Positions 30,151 through 40,000 of a stretch of 61,275 nt of DNA are shown here, one piece after another; within the stretch, counting starts at the first letter, position 1, and each line of letters begins with the position of its first letter. Source of the DNA: Oscillibacter sp. (GTDB lineage Bacteria > Bacillota > Clostridia > Oscillospirales > Oscillospiraceae); assembly GCA_017527365.1 (NCBI GenBank), contig JAFXQD010000066.1, forward strand, positions 1 to 61,275. Direction: 5' to 3'. Below the pieces are notes generated by a model that did no database searches, was not told the origin of the DNA, and saw only the letters and a program-made list of their open reading frames with translations. The translations under genes were made by a program, and so were the position numbers.

Positions 30151-33069
30151 TTATGTTCCGCCGTCCTGCTCGTCGAGAGCCGCGAACAGGCTCCGCAGAC
30201 GAATGCGAACCGCGCCCGGATTCGTGATTTCGTCTATTTTGAGTTGCGTGTACAGTTTCCCTTCCGCCTGCAGGATTTCGCGGGTTTCGTCGGTGGTGAT
30301 GGCGTCCACGCCGCACCCGAACGAGACCAACTGCACAAGGTCGCAGTCGCGGTTTTCGCAACAGTACCGCGCCGCCGCGTAGAGCCGGGCGTGGTACGTC
30401 CACTGGTTGAGTACGGACGTTTGGAACGGCTTGGCCAGCCGCGCCACGGAATCTTCCGTCACGACCGCCGCCCCGAAGCGCGTGACGAGCGCGTCAACGC
30501 CGTGATTCACTTCCGGGTCAACGTGGTACGGGCGCCCCGCAAGCACGATAATCCGCCGCTTTTCCGCCCGCGCCCGCGCCCGCGCCATAATGCGGGCGGC
30601 CTCCTGCCGTATCTGCGCCATATGCCGCTCGTATTCCGCGTAAGCGGCGGCGGACGCCTTGCGCACTTCCCGGAACGTAATCCCGGAGAAGTGGCGGCGC
30701 AGAATCGCCGTGATTTTTTTCGTGAAGTCGGCGGGACGGTGCAGTCCCACGTAGTCATAGATAAAGTCCGTGCCGGACAGCTCCGGGCAGTTCCCCTTCA
30801 ACACTTCCGGGTAGTACGCCACCACCGGGCAGTTATAATGATTCTGTCCAAGCCCCTCGTCAATGTTGTAGGTCATGCAGGGATAGAAAACGGCGTCGAA
30901 ATTGCGTTCCGCAAGCCATGCAATATGCCCGTGGGCGAGTTTGGCGGGGAAACACGCCGTGTCGCTGGGAATCGTGCCCTGCCCTTTCAGGTACAGGGCG
31001 CGGCTTGACAGCGGGCTGTGATACACCGCGAAGCCGAGTTGCGTAAAGAACGTATGCCAGAACGGGAACAGCTCCCACATGTTCAGGCAGAGCGGGATTC
31101 CGATTGTCCCGCGCCTGCCCTTCACGGGCTTGTAGGACTGTAGCAATTTGCGCTTGTAGGCGTACAGATTCCAAGATTCGTCGGCGGGCTTTCCGGTAAT
31201 CGGACGCTCGCAACGGTTGCCGCTAATATACTTTTCGCCGTTTGCGAACGTGTTGACGGTCAACTGGCAGTGGTTGCCGCAAAGCTGGCAGGTTTCGGTT
31301 TTCGTCTCCTGACGGAAATTCCGCAGTTCCTCCAAAGTCAAGAGCTTGCTGACCTGTCCGGGGGCGGCGCGGCGCTTGCCGTAGAGCGCGGCGCCGAACG
31401 CGCCCATTAAGCCCGCGATGTCGGGGCGTATCACGTCCACGCCCATTTCCTGCTCGAAGGCGCGCAACACCGCCTCGTTGTAGAACGTCCCGCCCTGCAC
31501 GACAATCCGCCGCCCAAGCTCCTCCGCCGACGCGCAGCGGATAACCTTGTAGAGCGCGTTCTTTACGACGGAAATCGACAATCCGGCGGAAATGTTTTCA
31601 ATCGTGGCGCCGTCCTTCTGCGCCTGCTTCACGCTGGAGTTCATGAACACCGTGCAACGGCTTCCCAAGTCGACCGGGCGTTTGGCGAACAGCCCCAGCC
31701 TTGCGAACTCGCGCACGTCGTAGCCCAACGCCTGCGCGAAGGTCTGCAAAAAGCTCCCGCAACCCGACGAGCAAGCCTCGTTGAGGAAGATGTCGCTAAT
31801 CGCGCCGTCCTCGATTTTGAAGCATTTCATATCCTGCCCGCCGATGTCGATGATAAAGTCCACGTCGGGCAGAAAGTGCTTGGCGGCGGTAAAGTGCGCG
31901 ACGGTCTCCACCACGCCGTAATCGGCGTGAAAGGCTCGTTGCGCCAATTCCTCGCCGTACCCGGTCGTCGTGACGGAGGCAACGGTCATGCGCGGGCGGT
32001 TGGCGAGCACGGCTTCCAGCGTCTGCCGGATAATCGGCACGGGGTTGCCCAGATTCGGGCGGTAGTCCGTGAACAACAGCCGCCCCTCGTCGTCAATCAC
32101 GGCGACTTTCACCGTGGTTGACCCGGAGTCAATGCCGATATGGACGCGCCCGGAGAAGCCCTCCCCGAAATCGGCGCGGGGCACGGCGGCTTTGGCGTGG
32201 CGCTCCCGGAAGGCTTCCAACTCCGCGCCGTCGCGGAACAGCGGCGGCTGGCTCCGGTACGTCTCCGACGCGCCGCGCCTGCCTAACTGGTCGGCCACTT
32301 CCATGAGGTCAAATTCCGTGTCGGCGTAGAGCGCCGCGCCCATCGCCACGAACAGCAGGCTGTGCTCCGGGCAGGAGCCGTGCGCGTTCAAAGTCTGGTC
32401 GAAGCTCCGCCGCAAGGCCTTGTTGAACGTCAGCGGCCCGCCTAAGTACAGAATGTTCCCCTGAATGGGGCGCCCCTGCGCAAGCCCCGCTATCGTCTGG
32501 TTCACCACCGCCTGATAAATGCTCGCGGCGATGTCCTCCGCCCGCGCCCCCTGATTGATGAGCGGCTGAACGTCGCTTTTTGCGAACACCCCGCAGCGCG
32601 ACGCGATAGTATACGTGCGCCCGGCGCGTCCGGCGGCCTCGTCCATTTCGTCGGCGGACATCTTTAGAAGCGTCGCCATCTGGTCGATAAAGGCGCCCGT
32701 GCCGCCCGCGCAAGAGCCGTTCATGCGCACTTCCACGCCGTTTGTCAGAAACAGGATTTTCGCGTCCTCGCCGCCCAGTTCGATGATAACGTCCGTGCCG
32801 GGGGCGAGGCGGTTCGCCGCCACCCGCGTGGCGAACACCTCCTGCACGAACGGGACGTTCACGCCGTCGGCCATGCCCATGCCCGCCGACCCGGAGATTG
32901 CCAGCACGCCCCGCCGCCCGATGTTCCGCGCAATCCGGCGGAGCAGTTCTTCCGATTTTTCCAATATGTGGCTGTAATGCCGCTCGTAGGCGCTGTAAAC
33001 GACCTGCCCCCGGTCGTCCAAAACCGCGCACTTGATGGTTGTGGAGCCTACGTCAAGCCCGATTCTCAC
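30151..33069 (-). CDS. Tandem HgdC-type acyl-CoA dehydratase activase
   Basis: The 972-residue protein has two ASKHA ATPase modules of the BadF/BcrA/HgdC type. The first has GLDVGSTTIKCAVLD and ELGGEDAKI; the second has GIDSGSTTVKVAVID, DIGGQDMKCF and EACSSGCGSF. Each has cysteines expected to ligate a shared [4Fe-4S] cluster (NGSCAGGTGAF, EACSSGCG). A DUF2229-like C-terminal part (about 650-972) has CQLCGNHCQL and LAGRPYHVDPEVNHG. Activases use ATP to push an electron into the dehydratase. A GTG start at 33069 was chosen because GGGAGG lies about 7 nt upstream. Together with the next gene it equals the usual single large fusion. Confidence 0.88.
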   Translation of the reverse strand: MRIGLDVGSTTIKCAVLDDRGQVVYSAYERHYSHILEKSEELLRRIARNIGRRGVLAISGSAGMGMADGVNVPFVQEVFATRVAANRLAPGTDVIIELGGEDAKILFLTNGVEVRMNGSCAGGTGAFIDQMATLLKMSADEMDEAAGRAGRTYTIASRCGVFAKSDVQPLINQGARAEDIAASIYQAVVNQTIAGLAQGRPIQGNILYLGGPLTFNKALRRSFDQTLNAHGSCPEHSLLFVAMGAALYADTEFDLMEVADQLGRRGASETYRSQPPLFRDGAELEAFRERHAKAAVPRADFGEGFSGRVHIGIDSGSTTVKVAVIDDEGRLLFTDYRPNLGNPVPIIRQTLEAVLANRPRMTVASVTTTGYGEELAQRAFHADYGVVETVAHFTAAKHFLPDVDFIIDIGGQDMKCFKIEDGAISDIFLNEACSSGCGSFLQTFAQALGYDVREFARLGLFAKRPVDLGSRCTVFMNSSVKQAQKDGATIENISAGLSISVVKNALYKVIRCASAEELGRRIVVQGGTFYNEAVLRAFEQEMGVDVIRPDIAGLMGAFGAALYGKRRAAPGQVSKLLTLEELRNFRQETKTETCQLCGNHCQLTVNTFANGEKYISGNRCERPITGKPADESWNLYAYKRKLLQSYKPVKGRRGTIGIPLCLNMWELFPFWHTFFTQLGFAVYHSPLSSRALYLKGQGTIPSDTACFPAKLAHGHIAWLAERNFDAVFYPCMTYNIDEGLGQNHYNCPVVAYYPEVLKGNCPELSGTDFIYDYVGLHRPADFTKKITAILRRHFSGITFREVRKASAAAYAEYERHMAQIRQEAARIMARARARAEKRRIIVLAGRPYHVDPEVNHGVDALVTRFGAAVVTEDSVARLAKPFQTSVLNQWTYHARLYAAARYCCENRDCDLVQLVSFGCGVDAITTDETREILQAEGKLYTQLKIDEITNPGAVRIRLRSLFAALDEQDGGT

Positions 33070-33161
33070 TTTTTCCCCTCCCTTGAGCCCCCGCACGGGC
33101 GGCGCCTTGCGTTGCGGCGGCTTGCCCGCGCCGTATGGGGCTTTTCCTTTTCATACGCGCT

Positions 33162-33190
33162 ATCATACGCCCTTTCCGCAAAATGCGCAA
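33162..33190 (-). promoter_or_regulatory. Promoter for the activase operon
   Basis: On the minus strand: TTGCGC (33190-33185), a 17-bp spacer, then TATGAT (33167-33162). Confidence 0.6.
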
Positions 33191-33335
33191 TCGGTTTCGG
33201 CGCAATCGCGGTTAGAAATTTTTATCGCGTCCGGCAAATAATCGCGGCGGAAAAATCAGGAATCCGCCCCCTTTCGCCAACCGTATTATATCCAATTCCG
33301 CGCAAGCGTTCAAGGGGGCGGAGGCGATATTTTCG

Positions 33336-33370
33336 GCGAAAAAAGCAAAGCCTCCGGAATCTCCGGAGGC
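33336..33370 (-). terminator. Terminator after the NhaC-type gene
   Basis: GCCTCCGG stem arms (33350-33357 with 33363-33370) enclose a 5-nt loop. On the minus strand the stem is followed by TTTGCTTTTTTCG. Confidence 0.85.
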
Positions 33371-33385
33371 GCGGGGCGGGGCGTT

Positions 33386-34684
33386 TCAGCGTTCCCGCGC
33401 AATCGAGACGAGCACGAACAGCGCAAGCAGGAACGGGTAGAACAAAAACGGGATAATGGCCATGCTTGAAATGCCGCTCAGGGACGCCGCAATCAGCAGT
33501 TGCGCCCCGTAAGGGATGACGCCTTGCAGGACGCAGGAGCAGGTGTCCAGCAGGGAGGCGGTCTTTTCGGGCTCGATTTTGTATTCCGCGCTGATTTCCT
33601 TGGCGATGGGCGCCGCCATGACGATGGCCACCGTGTTGTTGGCCGTGGAGATGTCCATTAAGGCGGTCAGGAGCCCGATTCCCAACATGCCGCCGCGCTT
33701 GCCCGAAAAACGCTTGCGGATAAAGTCCAGTATCGCCGCGAAGCCGCCGTTCTCCCGGATTAGCGCGCCGATGGACGCCACAAGGATGGTCACAATGATG
33801 GTCTCGAACATGCCGGACGTGCCGTCGCCCATGGCGGTGAAGGCGGAGACGTAGGTCAGCGAACCCGTCAGCGCGCCCGCAATCAGGAACAGCCCGATTC
33901 CCACGCCGAGGACAAGCAGGACGTTCAAGCCCATGACGGCGAGGACGAGCACGACGAAGTAGGGCAGAGCCTGAATAATGTTGTAGTCGAAATCGCCCAC
34001 GGAGACGGCGTCCCCGGTAATGGCCACAACCACGAGGATTGCAAGCGTAACAATCGCGGCGGGAAGCGCGATGCGGAAATTGACGCGGAACTTGTCCTTC
34101 ATTTCCACGCCCTGCGTTTTCGTGGCGGCAATGGTGGTGTCGGAGATAAAGGAGAGGTTGTCGCCGAACATGGCGCCGCCGACGACCGTCGCCACGCACA
34201 GCGGCAGGGAGAAGCCGCCATTCTGCGCGACTTCCGCCGCAATCGGGACAAGCACCGTAATCGTCCCGACGCTCGTGCCCATCGCCATGGAGATTAAACA
34301 GGCAATGACAAACAGTCCGGGGACGGCAAACGCGCCGGGGATGATGTCAAGGAGGAGGTTTGCCGTGCTCGCGGCGCCGCCCGCCTGTTTGGCGATTCCG
34401 CCGAACGCGCCCGCCATCAGGAAGATGAAGAGCATAATCGTAATGTTCTCGTCGCCGATTCCGCCCGCGCAGAGGCGGATTTTCTCGTCAAAGGACAGCT
34501 TGCGGTTCTGCGCCAGCGCGACCGCCAGCGCAATGGAGAACGCCACCACGACGGACATGATGTAAAAGCCCATCTGACCTTCCACGGGGCGGACATACTC
34601 GAACCAGATTCCGCTTCCGAGGTACAGAACCAGAAAGACGAGGATAGGCAGCAGCGCCTTTCCGTTGGGGGTTTTGTCGTTCAC
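33386..34684 (-). CDS. NhaC-family Na+/H+ antiporter-type transporter
   Basis: The 432-residue protein has about 11-12 membrane segments. Conserved family features include MLFIFLMAGAFGGIAKQAGG, ACLISMAMGTSVGTITVLVP, GGAMFGDNLSFISDTTIAA and LMDISTANNTVAIVMAAP. Members exchange Na+ for H+ or for organic anions such as malate/lactate; the exact substrate cannot be told. The start is GTG at 34684 with CGGAGGA about 8 nt upstream. It has its own promoter and terminator. It is divergent from pcrA. Confidence 0.9.
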   Translation of the reverse strand: MNDKTPNGKALLPILVFLVLYLGSGIWFEYVRPVEGQMGFYIMSVVVAFSIALAVALAQNRKLSFDEKIRLCAGGIGDENITIMLFIFLMAGAFGGIAKQAGGAASTANLLLDIIPGAFAVPGLFVIACLISMAMGTSVGTITVLVPIAAEVAQNGGFSLPLCVATVVGGAMFGDNLSFISDTTIAATKTQGVEMKDKFRVNFRIALPAAIVTLAILVVVAITGDAVSVGDFDYNIIQALPYFVVLVLAVMGLNVLLVLGVGIGLFLIAGALTGSLTYVSAFTAMGDGTSGMFETIIVTILVASIGALIRENGGFAAILDFIRKRFSGKRGGMLGIGLLTALMDISTANNTVAIVMAAPIAKEISAEYKIEPEKTASLLDTCSCVLQGVIPYGAQLLIAASLSGISSMAIIPFLFYPFLLALFVLVSIARER

Positions 34685-34730
34685 GCTTCATTCCTCCGTT
34701 CTCATCGCTATCTGGGGATTGCCGCAGGCT

Positions 34731-34759
34731 ATGATAGCGCTTTGCGCGGAGAAATGCAA
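34731..34759 (-). promoter_or_regulatory. Promoter for the NhaC-type gene
   Basis: On the minus strand: TTGCAT (34759-34754), a 17-bp spacer ending in GC, then TATCAT (34736-34731). Confidence 0.65.
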
Positions 34760-34833
34760 GACCCCGCCGCCCGATTTCTTTCCCGTCGGCGCACGTTCCG
34801 CTTGCGCCGACGCTTCCTTTCCGCGCTTTCCGC

Positions 34834-34862
34834 TTGCCATCCGGGAAAAATTGTGGTAAGAT
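34834..34862 (+). promoter_or_regulatory. Promoter for pcrA
   Basis: TTGCCA (34834-34839), a 17-bp spacer, then TAAGAT (34857-34862). Confidence 0.65.
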
Positions 34863-34901
34863 AACGCCGCGATTGCAATACGAAAGGGGCTTGGAAGCCG
34901 A

Positions 34902-37337
34902 ATGAGCGACTTTGAGGAACGTTACCGCGCCGCCCGCCGCCGCGTCATCGAAACGGACTTGCGGCGGCTCAATCCCATGCAGAGAAAGGCCGCCATGACG
35001 ACGGAAGGCCCGTTGTTGCTGTTGGCCGGGGCGGGGAGCGGGAAAACCACCGTGCTGATTCAGCGCGTTTACACGCTTCTGACCTACGGGCGGGGCGCCG
35101 ACGCCGACGAGATTCCCGAATGGGCGGCGACAGACGACTTGGAGTTTCTGGAGGCGTTCCCGGAACAGCCCGACGAGGCGCAGTTTGAACGCGCCCGGCG
35201 CCTGTGCGCGGTAGACCCGCCGCGCCCGTGGGAGATTATCGCAATCACGTTCACGAACAAGGCCGCCGGGGAATTGAAAGAGCGCCTCGCGGCGCGGCTT
35301 GGGGAGGCGGGAAACGACGTTTGGGCGTCCACGTTCCATTCCGCCTGCGTGCGCATTCTGCGCCGCTATATCGAGCGCATCGGATTCGAGCGCGATTTCA
35401 CCATTTACGACACCGACGATTCCCAGCGCGTGTTGAAAGAAGTGGTCAAAGAACTGAACCTTGACGCGAAATCGTTCGCGCCGCGAAGCGTGCTCTCCGA
35501 AATCGGCGGGGCGAAAGACTGGTACCTAAGCCCGGAAGAGTACGCCAAAGAATACGCCTCCGAAAAGGATTGGCGAAAAAACAGAATCGCCAAAATTTAC
35601 GCCGCCTACCAGAAGCGGCTCCGCGCCTCCAACGCCCTCGACTTTGACGACATCCTGTTCCATACGGTCACGCTCTTGAAACAGGAGCCGGACGTGCTGG
35701 AACACTACCAGCGGCAGTTCCGATACGTCCTTGTGGACGAGTACCAAGACACGAACCACATACAGGACGTTTTAACGTCGCTGTTGGCGGGCGGGCGGCG
35801 GAACCTGTGCGTAGTCGGCGACGACGACCAGTCTATTTATAGTTTCCGGGGCGCGAATATTGAAAACATCCTCGGCTTTGAGAAGCGTTACCCCGACGCC
35901 CAAATTATCCGCTTGGAGCAGAATTACCGCTCCACGCAGAACATTTTGGACGCCGCCAACGCCGTGATTGAAAACAATCGCGGCAGGAAAGGAAAGACCC
36001 TCTGGACGGACAACGGACGGGGCGAGGGCGTGCAAATCAGGACGGTTTCCGACGAAAACGAGGAGGCGTCGTTCATTGTAGACGATATTCTGTCCGGCTC
36101 CGAACGGGGGCGCGACTTCCGCGACAGCGCCGTATTGTACCGCATGAACGCGCAGTCCAACGCGATTGAGTACGCCTTGAAGCGCAACGGCGTTCCCTAC
36201 CGCGTTATCGGCGGCATGAAATTCTTTGACCGCGCCGAAGTCAAGGATATGCTGGCTTATCTGTGCGTCGTGAACAACCGCACGGACGATTTGCGCTTCC
36301 GCCGTATCGCCAACAACCCGCCGAGGGGAATCGGAAACACGACGCTGGCGAAAGTCTCCGCGCTGGCGGAAAGTCAGGGGCTTTCCCTGTACGAGACGTT
36401 CCGCAACGCCGACATCTTTCCGGAATTGAAATCCGTCAAGGCGAAATTGTTGAAGTTCGCGGACTTGCTGGACGAGTTGCACAAGCAGAGCGAGGAACTG
36501 CCGCTGGCGGAATTTTACGACCTGTTATGTGAAAAAAGCGGCTACGCGAAAGCCTTGGAGGACAAGCGCGACGAGGAAAGCAAAGGGCGGCTGGAAAACG
36601 TGCGGGAGCTGAAATCCGCGATTGCGGGCTTTGTAGAGCGTTCGCCGACGGACGCCACCCTCTCCGGCTTCCTCAACGAAACCGCCCTTTACACCGATTT
36701 GGATTCCGCCGAGTTCGGCGACAACTGCGTGACGCTCATGACGATTCACGCCGCCAAGGGGCTGGAATTTCCCGTCGTGTACGTCGCGGGCATGGAGGAG
36801 GGGATTTTCCCCAACAACAACGCGCTCTATCAGGAAAAGAGTTTGGAAGAGGAACGGCGGCTTTGCTACGTCGCTATGACCCGCGCCAAGGAACGCCTGA
36901 TTCTTATCAACGCCTCCCAGCGTCTGCTCTACGGCGAAACCCGCTCAAACCCGCCGTCGCGCTTCCTGAAAGAAATACCCGAAGAGCTTGCACGGCGGAC
37001 GGGCAAGCGCAGTTGGAACTCCTACGGAAGCGCCGCCCGTTACGGCGGGAGCGCGGCGAAAGACGCCGGGACGGTTGTCCGCAAGTACAAAATCACGCAA
37101 GAAGAACTGGAACTCGTCGCAAAAAGGCGGCGCGGCGAAACTGCGAAAGCGCCGTCTATGCCGGAGGGGTTGCGCCTGCAACCCGGAGACCTCGTGGAAC
37201 ATACGGCGTTCGGCAAGGGCATCGTGGTATCCGTTACGCCCATGTCGCGGGACACGCTGGTTGAAATCCGGTTCGATACCGCCGGGGTCAAGAAACTTAT
37301 GCTGAACTACGTCAAAGACCGTATGAAAAAATTGTGA
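34902..37337 (+). CDS. pcrA: ATP-dependent DNA helicase PcrA/UvrD
   Basis: The 811-residue SF1A 3'-5' helicase acts in nucleotide-excision repair and removal of proteins from DNA. Motifs in order are: Q-motif LNPMQRKA, Walker A LAGAGSGKTT, FTNKAAGELKERL (Ia), VDEYQDTN (II), GDDDQSIYSFRGA (III), LEQNYRS (IV), TIHAAKGLEFPVVYVAGMEEG (V) and YVAMTRAKERL (VI). There is an insert of about 45 residues after motif I. The C-terminal part ends in a Tudor-like LVEHTAFGKGIV stretch, typical of PcrA. copA starts 9 nt after the stop and is likely co-transcribed. Confidence 0.96.
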   Translation: MSDFEERYRAARRRVIETDLRRLNPMQRKAAMTTEGPLLLLAGAGSGKTTVLIQRVYTLLTYGRGADADEIPEWAATDDLEFLEAFPEQPDEAQFERARRLCAVDPPRPWEIIAITFTNKAAGELKERLAARLGEAGNDVWASTFHSACVRILRRYIERIGFERDFTIYDTDDSQRVLKEVVKELNLDAKSFAPRSVLSEIGGAKDWYLSPEEYAKEYASEKDWRKNRIAKIYAAYQKRLRASNALDFDDILFHTVTLLKQEPDVLEHYQRQFRYVLVDEYQDTNHIQDVLTSLLAGGRRNLCVVGDDDQSIYSFRGANIENILGFEKRYPDAQIIRLEQNYRSTQNILDAANAVIENNRGRKGKTLWTDNGRGEGVQIRTVSDENEEASFIVDDILSGSERGRDFRDSAVLYRMNAQSNAIEYALKRNGVPYRVIGGMKFFDRAEVKDMLAYLCVVNNRTDDLRFRRIANNPPRGIGNTTLAKVSALAESQGLSLYETFRNADIFPELKSVKAKLLKFADLLDELHKQSEELPLAEFYDLLCEKSGYAKALEDKRDEESKGRLENVRELKSAIAGFVERSPTDATLSGFLNETALYTDLDSAEFGDNCVTLMTIHAAKGLEFPVVYVAGMEEGIFPNNNALYQEKSLEEERRLCYVAMTRAKERLILINASQRLLYGETRSNPPSRFLKEIPEELARRTGKRSWNSYGSAARYGGSAAKDAGTVVRKYKITQEELELVAKRRRGETAKAPSMPEGLRLQPGDLVEHTAFGKGIVVSVTPMSRDTLVEIRFDTAGVKKLMLNYVKDRMKKL

Positions 37338-37346
37338 GGCGAGAGC

Positions 37347-39872
37347 ATGGAGCAATACAACGTTACGGGCATGAGTTGCGCGGCGTGCGCCGCGAGAGTG
37401 GAGAAGGCGGTCGGCGCCGTGCCGGGCGTGACAAGCGTTTCCGTCAGCCTGTTGACAAACGCCATGGGCGTGGAGGGCGGCGCGTCTCCGGAGGCGATTA
37501 TAAAGGCCGTCGAACAGGCGGGTTACGGCGCGTCGCGCAAGGGCGCGGCGTCTGCCGCCCCGCTTTCGGACGCCGAAGCCGCCTTGGAGGATACGGAGAC
37601 GCCCCGCTTGAAACGCCGTCTGTTATGGTCGCTGGGCTTTCTGGCCGTCCTGATGTACGTGTCCATGGGGCACATGATGTTAGGCTTTCCGCTCCCCTCC
37701 TTCTACGACGGCAATCACGTCGCCATGGGCTTGACGGAATTGCTGTTGGCCGCCGCCGTCATGGTCATCAACCAGAAATTCTTTGTCAGCGGGTTCCGGA
37801 GCCTTTCGCACGGCGCGCCCAATATGGACGCGCTCGTTTCCATGGGTTCCGGCGCGGCGTTCGTCTACAGCGTGTTCGCGCTGTTCGCCATGACCTCCGC
37901 GCAGGTTCGCGGGGATTCGGCGGCGGTCGAGGGTTGGATGAAAGAGTTTTACTTTGAATCCGCCGCCATGATTCTGACGTTGATTACCGTCGGGAAAATG
38001 CTGGAAGCGCGGTCGAAAGGGCGCACGACCGACGCCCTGAAAAGTTTAATGAGGCTTGCCCCGCAGACGGCGGTCGTCGTGCGCGGCGGCGTCGAAACGG
38101 AAATCCCCGTCGAACAGGCGCAGGTTGGAGACATATTTGTTGTGCGTCCGGGGGAACATATCCCCGTTGACGGCGTTGTCGTAGAGGGCGGCGGCGCGGC
38201 GGACGAGTCCGCGCTGACGGGCGAGAGTATCCCCGTAGACAAGGCCCCCGGCGACGGCGTGTCCGCCGCCACCGTCAACCGTTCCGGTTTCCTGAAATGC
38301 CGTGCGACCCGCGTCGGGGAGGATACGACGCTTTCGCAAATCGTCCGCATGGTGTCCGACGCCGCCGCCACGAAAGCCCCTATTGCCCGCGTCGCCGACA
38401 AGGTGTCGGGTATCTTTGTCCCCGCCGTCATCGCGGTTGCGGCTGCCACTACGCTGGTTTGGCTTGCCGCCGGACGCGAAGCCGGGTTTGCGCTGGCCCG
38501 CGGGATTTCCGTGCTTGTGATTAGCTGTCCGTGCGCGCTGGGGCTTGCGACGCCCGTCGCCATTATGGTAGGCAACGGCGTCGGCGCGAAGAACGGCATA
38601 TTGTTCAAGACCGCCGCCGCGCTGGAATCGGCGGGGCGCGTCGAGATTGTCGCGCTCGACAAAACGGGCACGATTACGGAGGGGGAGCCCCGCGTCACGG
38701 ACATTCTGACGGCGGGCGGCGTAAGCGAAAGCGAATTGTTGCGCCTTGCCGCCGCGTTGGAACAGCACAGCGAACACCCGCTTTCCAAAGCCGTGATAGA
38801 AGAGGCGAAAGAAAAAGCCCTTGCCGTTCCGGATGTCGCGGGCTTCCGCGTTATCCCCGGCAAGGGCTTGGAGGCGACGCTTGACGGCGCGGCGTTGCGC
38901 GGCGGCAACGCGGAGTTTGTCCCCGGCGCGGACGCGGGCTTGCAAAAACGCGCCGACGCGCTCGCGGCGGAAGGCAAGACGCCGCTGTATTTCAGCCGCG
39001 ACGGAAACGTGATAGGCGTAATCGCCGTTGCGGACGTGATAAAGCCGGACAGCCCGCAAGCCGTCCGGGAACTGCAAAATATGGGAATCCGCGTCGTTAT
39101 GCTCACGGGCGACAATCGGCGCACGGCGGAGGCGATAGGAAAACAGGCGGGGGTAGACGAAGTAATCGCGGGCGTGTTGCCCGACGGCAAGGAGGCGGTG
39201 GTGCGGCGCCTGCAAGAGCGCGGACGCGTCGCCATGGTCGGCGACGGTATCAACGACGCGCCCGCCCTCACCCGCGCAGACACTGGGATTGCAATCGGCG
39301 CGGGGACGGATGTCGCAATCGACGCCGCCGACGCGGTTCTCATGAAAAACAGCCTCTTGGACGTTCCCGCCGCGATACGTTTAAGCCGCGCAACCTTGCG
39401 CAACATCCATGAAAACCTGTTCTGGGCGTTCTTCTACAACGCCATTGGCATACCGCTGGCGGCGGGCGCGTTCGTCCCGTTCGGCGTTACGCTCCATCCG
39501 ATGTTCGGGGCGGCGGCGATGAGCCTGAGCAGTTTCTGCGTGGTGTCGAACGCGTTGCGCCTGAACCTGTTCGACATGCGCGACAGCCGCCGCGACAAGC
39601 CGATAAGGAAAAAGCCGTCCGGGGAAAGCCCCGCGACGGAAACCATACGGGAGGAATCGACAATGGAAAAGACACTGAAAATCGAAGGCATGATGTGCGC
39701 GCACTGCGAGGCGCGGGTCAAGAAGGCGCTGGAAGCGTTGCCGGGGGTGGAAAAGGCGGAGGTCAGCCACGAAAGCGGCGCGGCGGTCGTGACGCTCTCC
39801 GCGCCCGTGGGCGACGACGCGCTGAAACAGGCGGTCGAAGCGCAGGACTATAAAGTGCTCGGCGTCGCGTAA
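37347..39872 (+). CDS. copA: Copper-translocating P-type ATPase with N- and C-terminal HMA domains
   Basis: The 841-residue protein is a P1B-1 ATPase that exports Cu(I). The N-terminal HMA has the metal site MSCAACAA. Eight membrane segments follow, with ion site CPC at 394-396, actuator TGES, phosphorylation site DKTGT (D438), HP motif SEHPLSKAV, and GDGINDAPAL. After the last membrane segment, a basic linker (KKPSGESPATET) leads into a second HMA (GMMCAHCEARVKK), a position normally taken by a separate CopZ. An internal start for that domain is described separately. It follows pcrA by 9 nt. No CsoR-type repressor or operator is seen nearby. Confidence 0.95.
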   Translation: MEQYNVTGMSCAACAARVEKAVGAVPGVTSVSVSLLTNAMGVEGGASPEAIIKAVEQAGYGASRKGAASAAPLSDAEAALEDTETPRLKRRLLWSLGFLAVLMYVSMGHMMLGFPLPSFYDGNHVAMGLTELLLAAAVMVINQKFFVSGFRSLSHGAPNMDALVSMGSGAAFVYSVFALFAMTSAQVRGDSAAVEGWMKEFYFESAAMILTLITVGKMLEARSKGRTTDALKSLMRLAPQTAVVVRGGVETEIPVEQAQVGDIFVVRPGEHIPVDGVVVEGGGAADESALTGESIPVDKAPGDGVSAATVNRSGFLKCRATRVGEDTTLSQIVRMVSDAAATKAPIARVADKVSGIFVPAVIAVAAATTLVWLAAGREAGFALARGISVLVISCPCALGLATPVAIMVGNGVGAKNGILFKTAAALESAGRVEIVALDKTGTITEGEPRVTDILTAGGVSESELLRLAAALEQHSEHPLSKAVIEEAKEKALAVPDVAGFRVIPGKGLEATLDGAALRGGNAEFVPGADAGLQKRADALAAEGKTPLYFSRDGNVIGVIAVADVIKPDSPQAVRELQNMGIRVVMLTGDNRRTAEAIGKQAGVDEVIAGVLPDGKEAVVRRLQERGRVAMVGDGINDAPALTRADTGIAIGAGTDVAIDAADAVLMKNSLLDVPAAIRLSRATLRNIHENLFWAFFYNAIGIPLAAGAFVPFGVTLHPMFGAAAMSLSSFCVVSNALRLNLFDMRDSRRDKPIRKKPSGESPATETIREESTMEKTLKIEGMMCAHCEARVKKALEALPGVEKAEVSHESGAAVVTLSAPVGDDALKQAVEAQDYKVLGVA
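39663..39872 (+). CDS. copZ: Possible separate CopZ-like copper chaperone from an internal start
   Basis: An ATG at 39663 lies in frame with copA (codon 773) and opens exactly at the C-terminal HMA domain. GGGAGGA (39649-39655) stands 7 nt before it, a better ribosome binding site than the one before copA. The product would be 69 residues, MEKTLKIEGMMCAHCEARV..., which is the usual CopZ length. CopZ carries Cu(I) to CopA. The sequence therefore allows both a fused and a free chaperone. Whether the internal start is used is inference; the alternative is that an old intergenic junction was recently fused and kept its ribosome binding site. Confidence 0.55.
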   Translation: MEKTLKIEGMMCAHCEARVKKALEALPGVEKAEVSHESGAAVVTLSAPVGDDALKQAVEAQDYKVLGVA

Positions 39873-39884
39873 GCCGGGGCGCGC

Positions 39885-39915
39885 AAAGCCGGACGGGATA
39901 CCCCCGCCCGGCTTT
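39885..39915 (+). terminator. Possible terminator after copA
   Basis: A 13-bp stem with one mismatch (39885-39897 with 39903-39915) has TTT at the 3' edge but no long U-tract. Confidence 0.5.
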
Positions 39916-40000
39916 CCATTGCCTGTCCGCGAGGCGCACGGCGCGAAAGCCGCGCCTTATCAAAGCAACCCGCTTAACAAAAACTTTACGCAAAAAGCTG

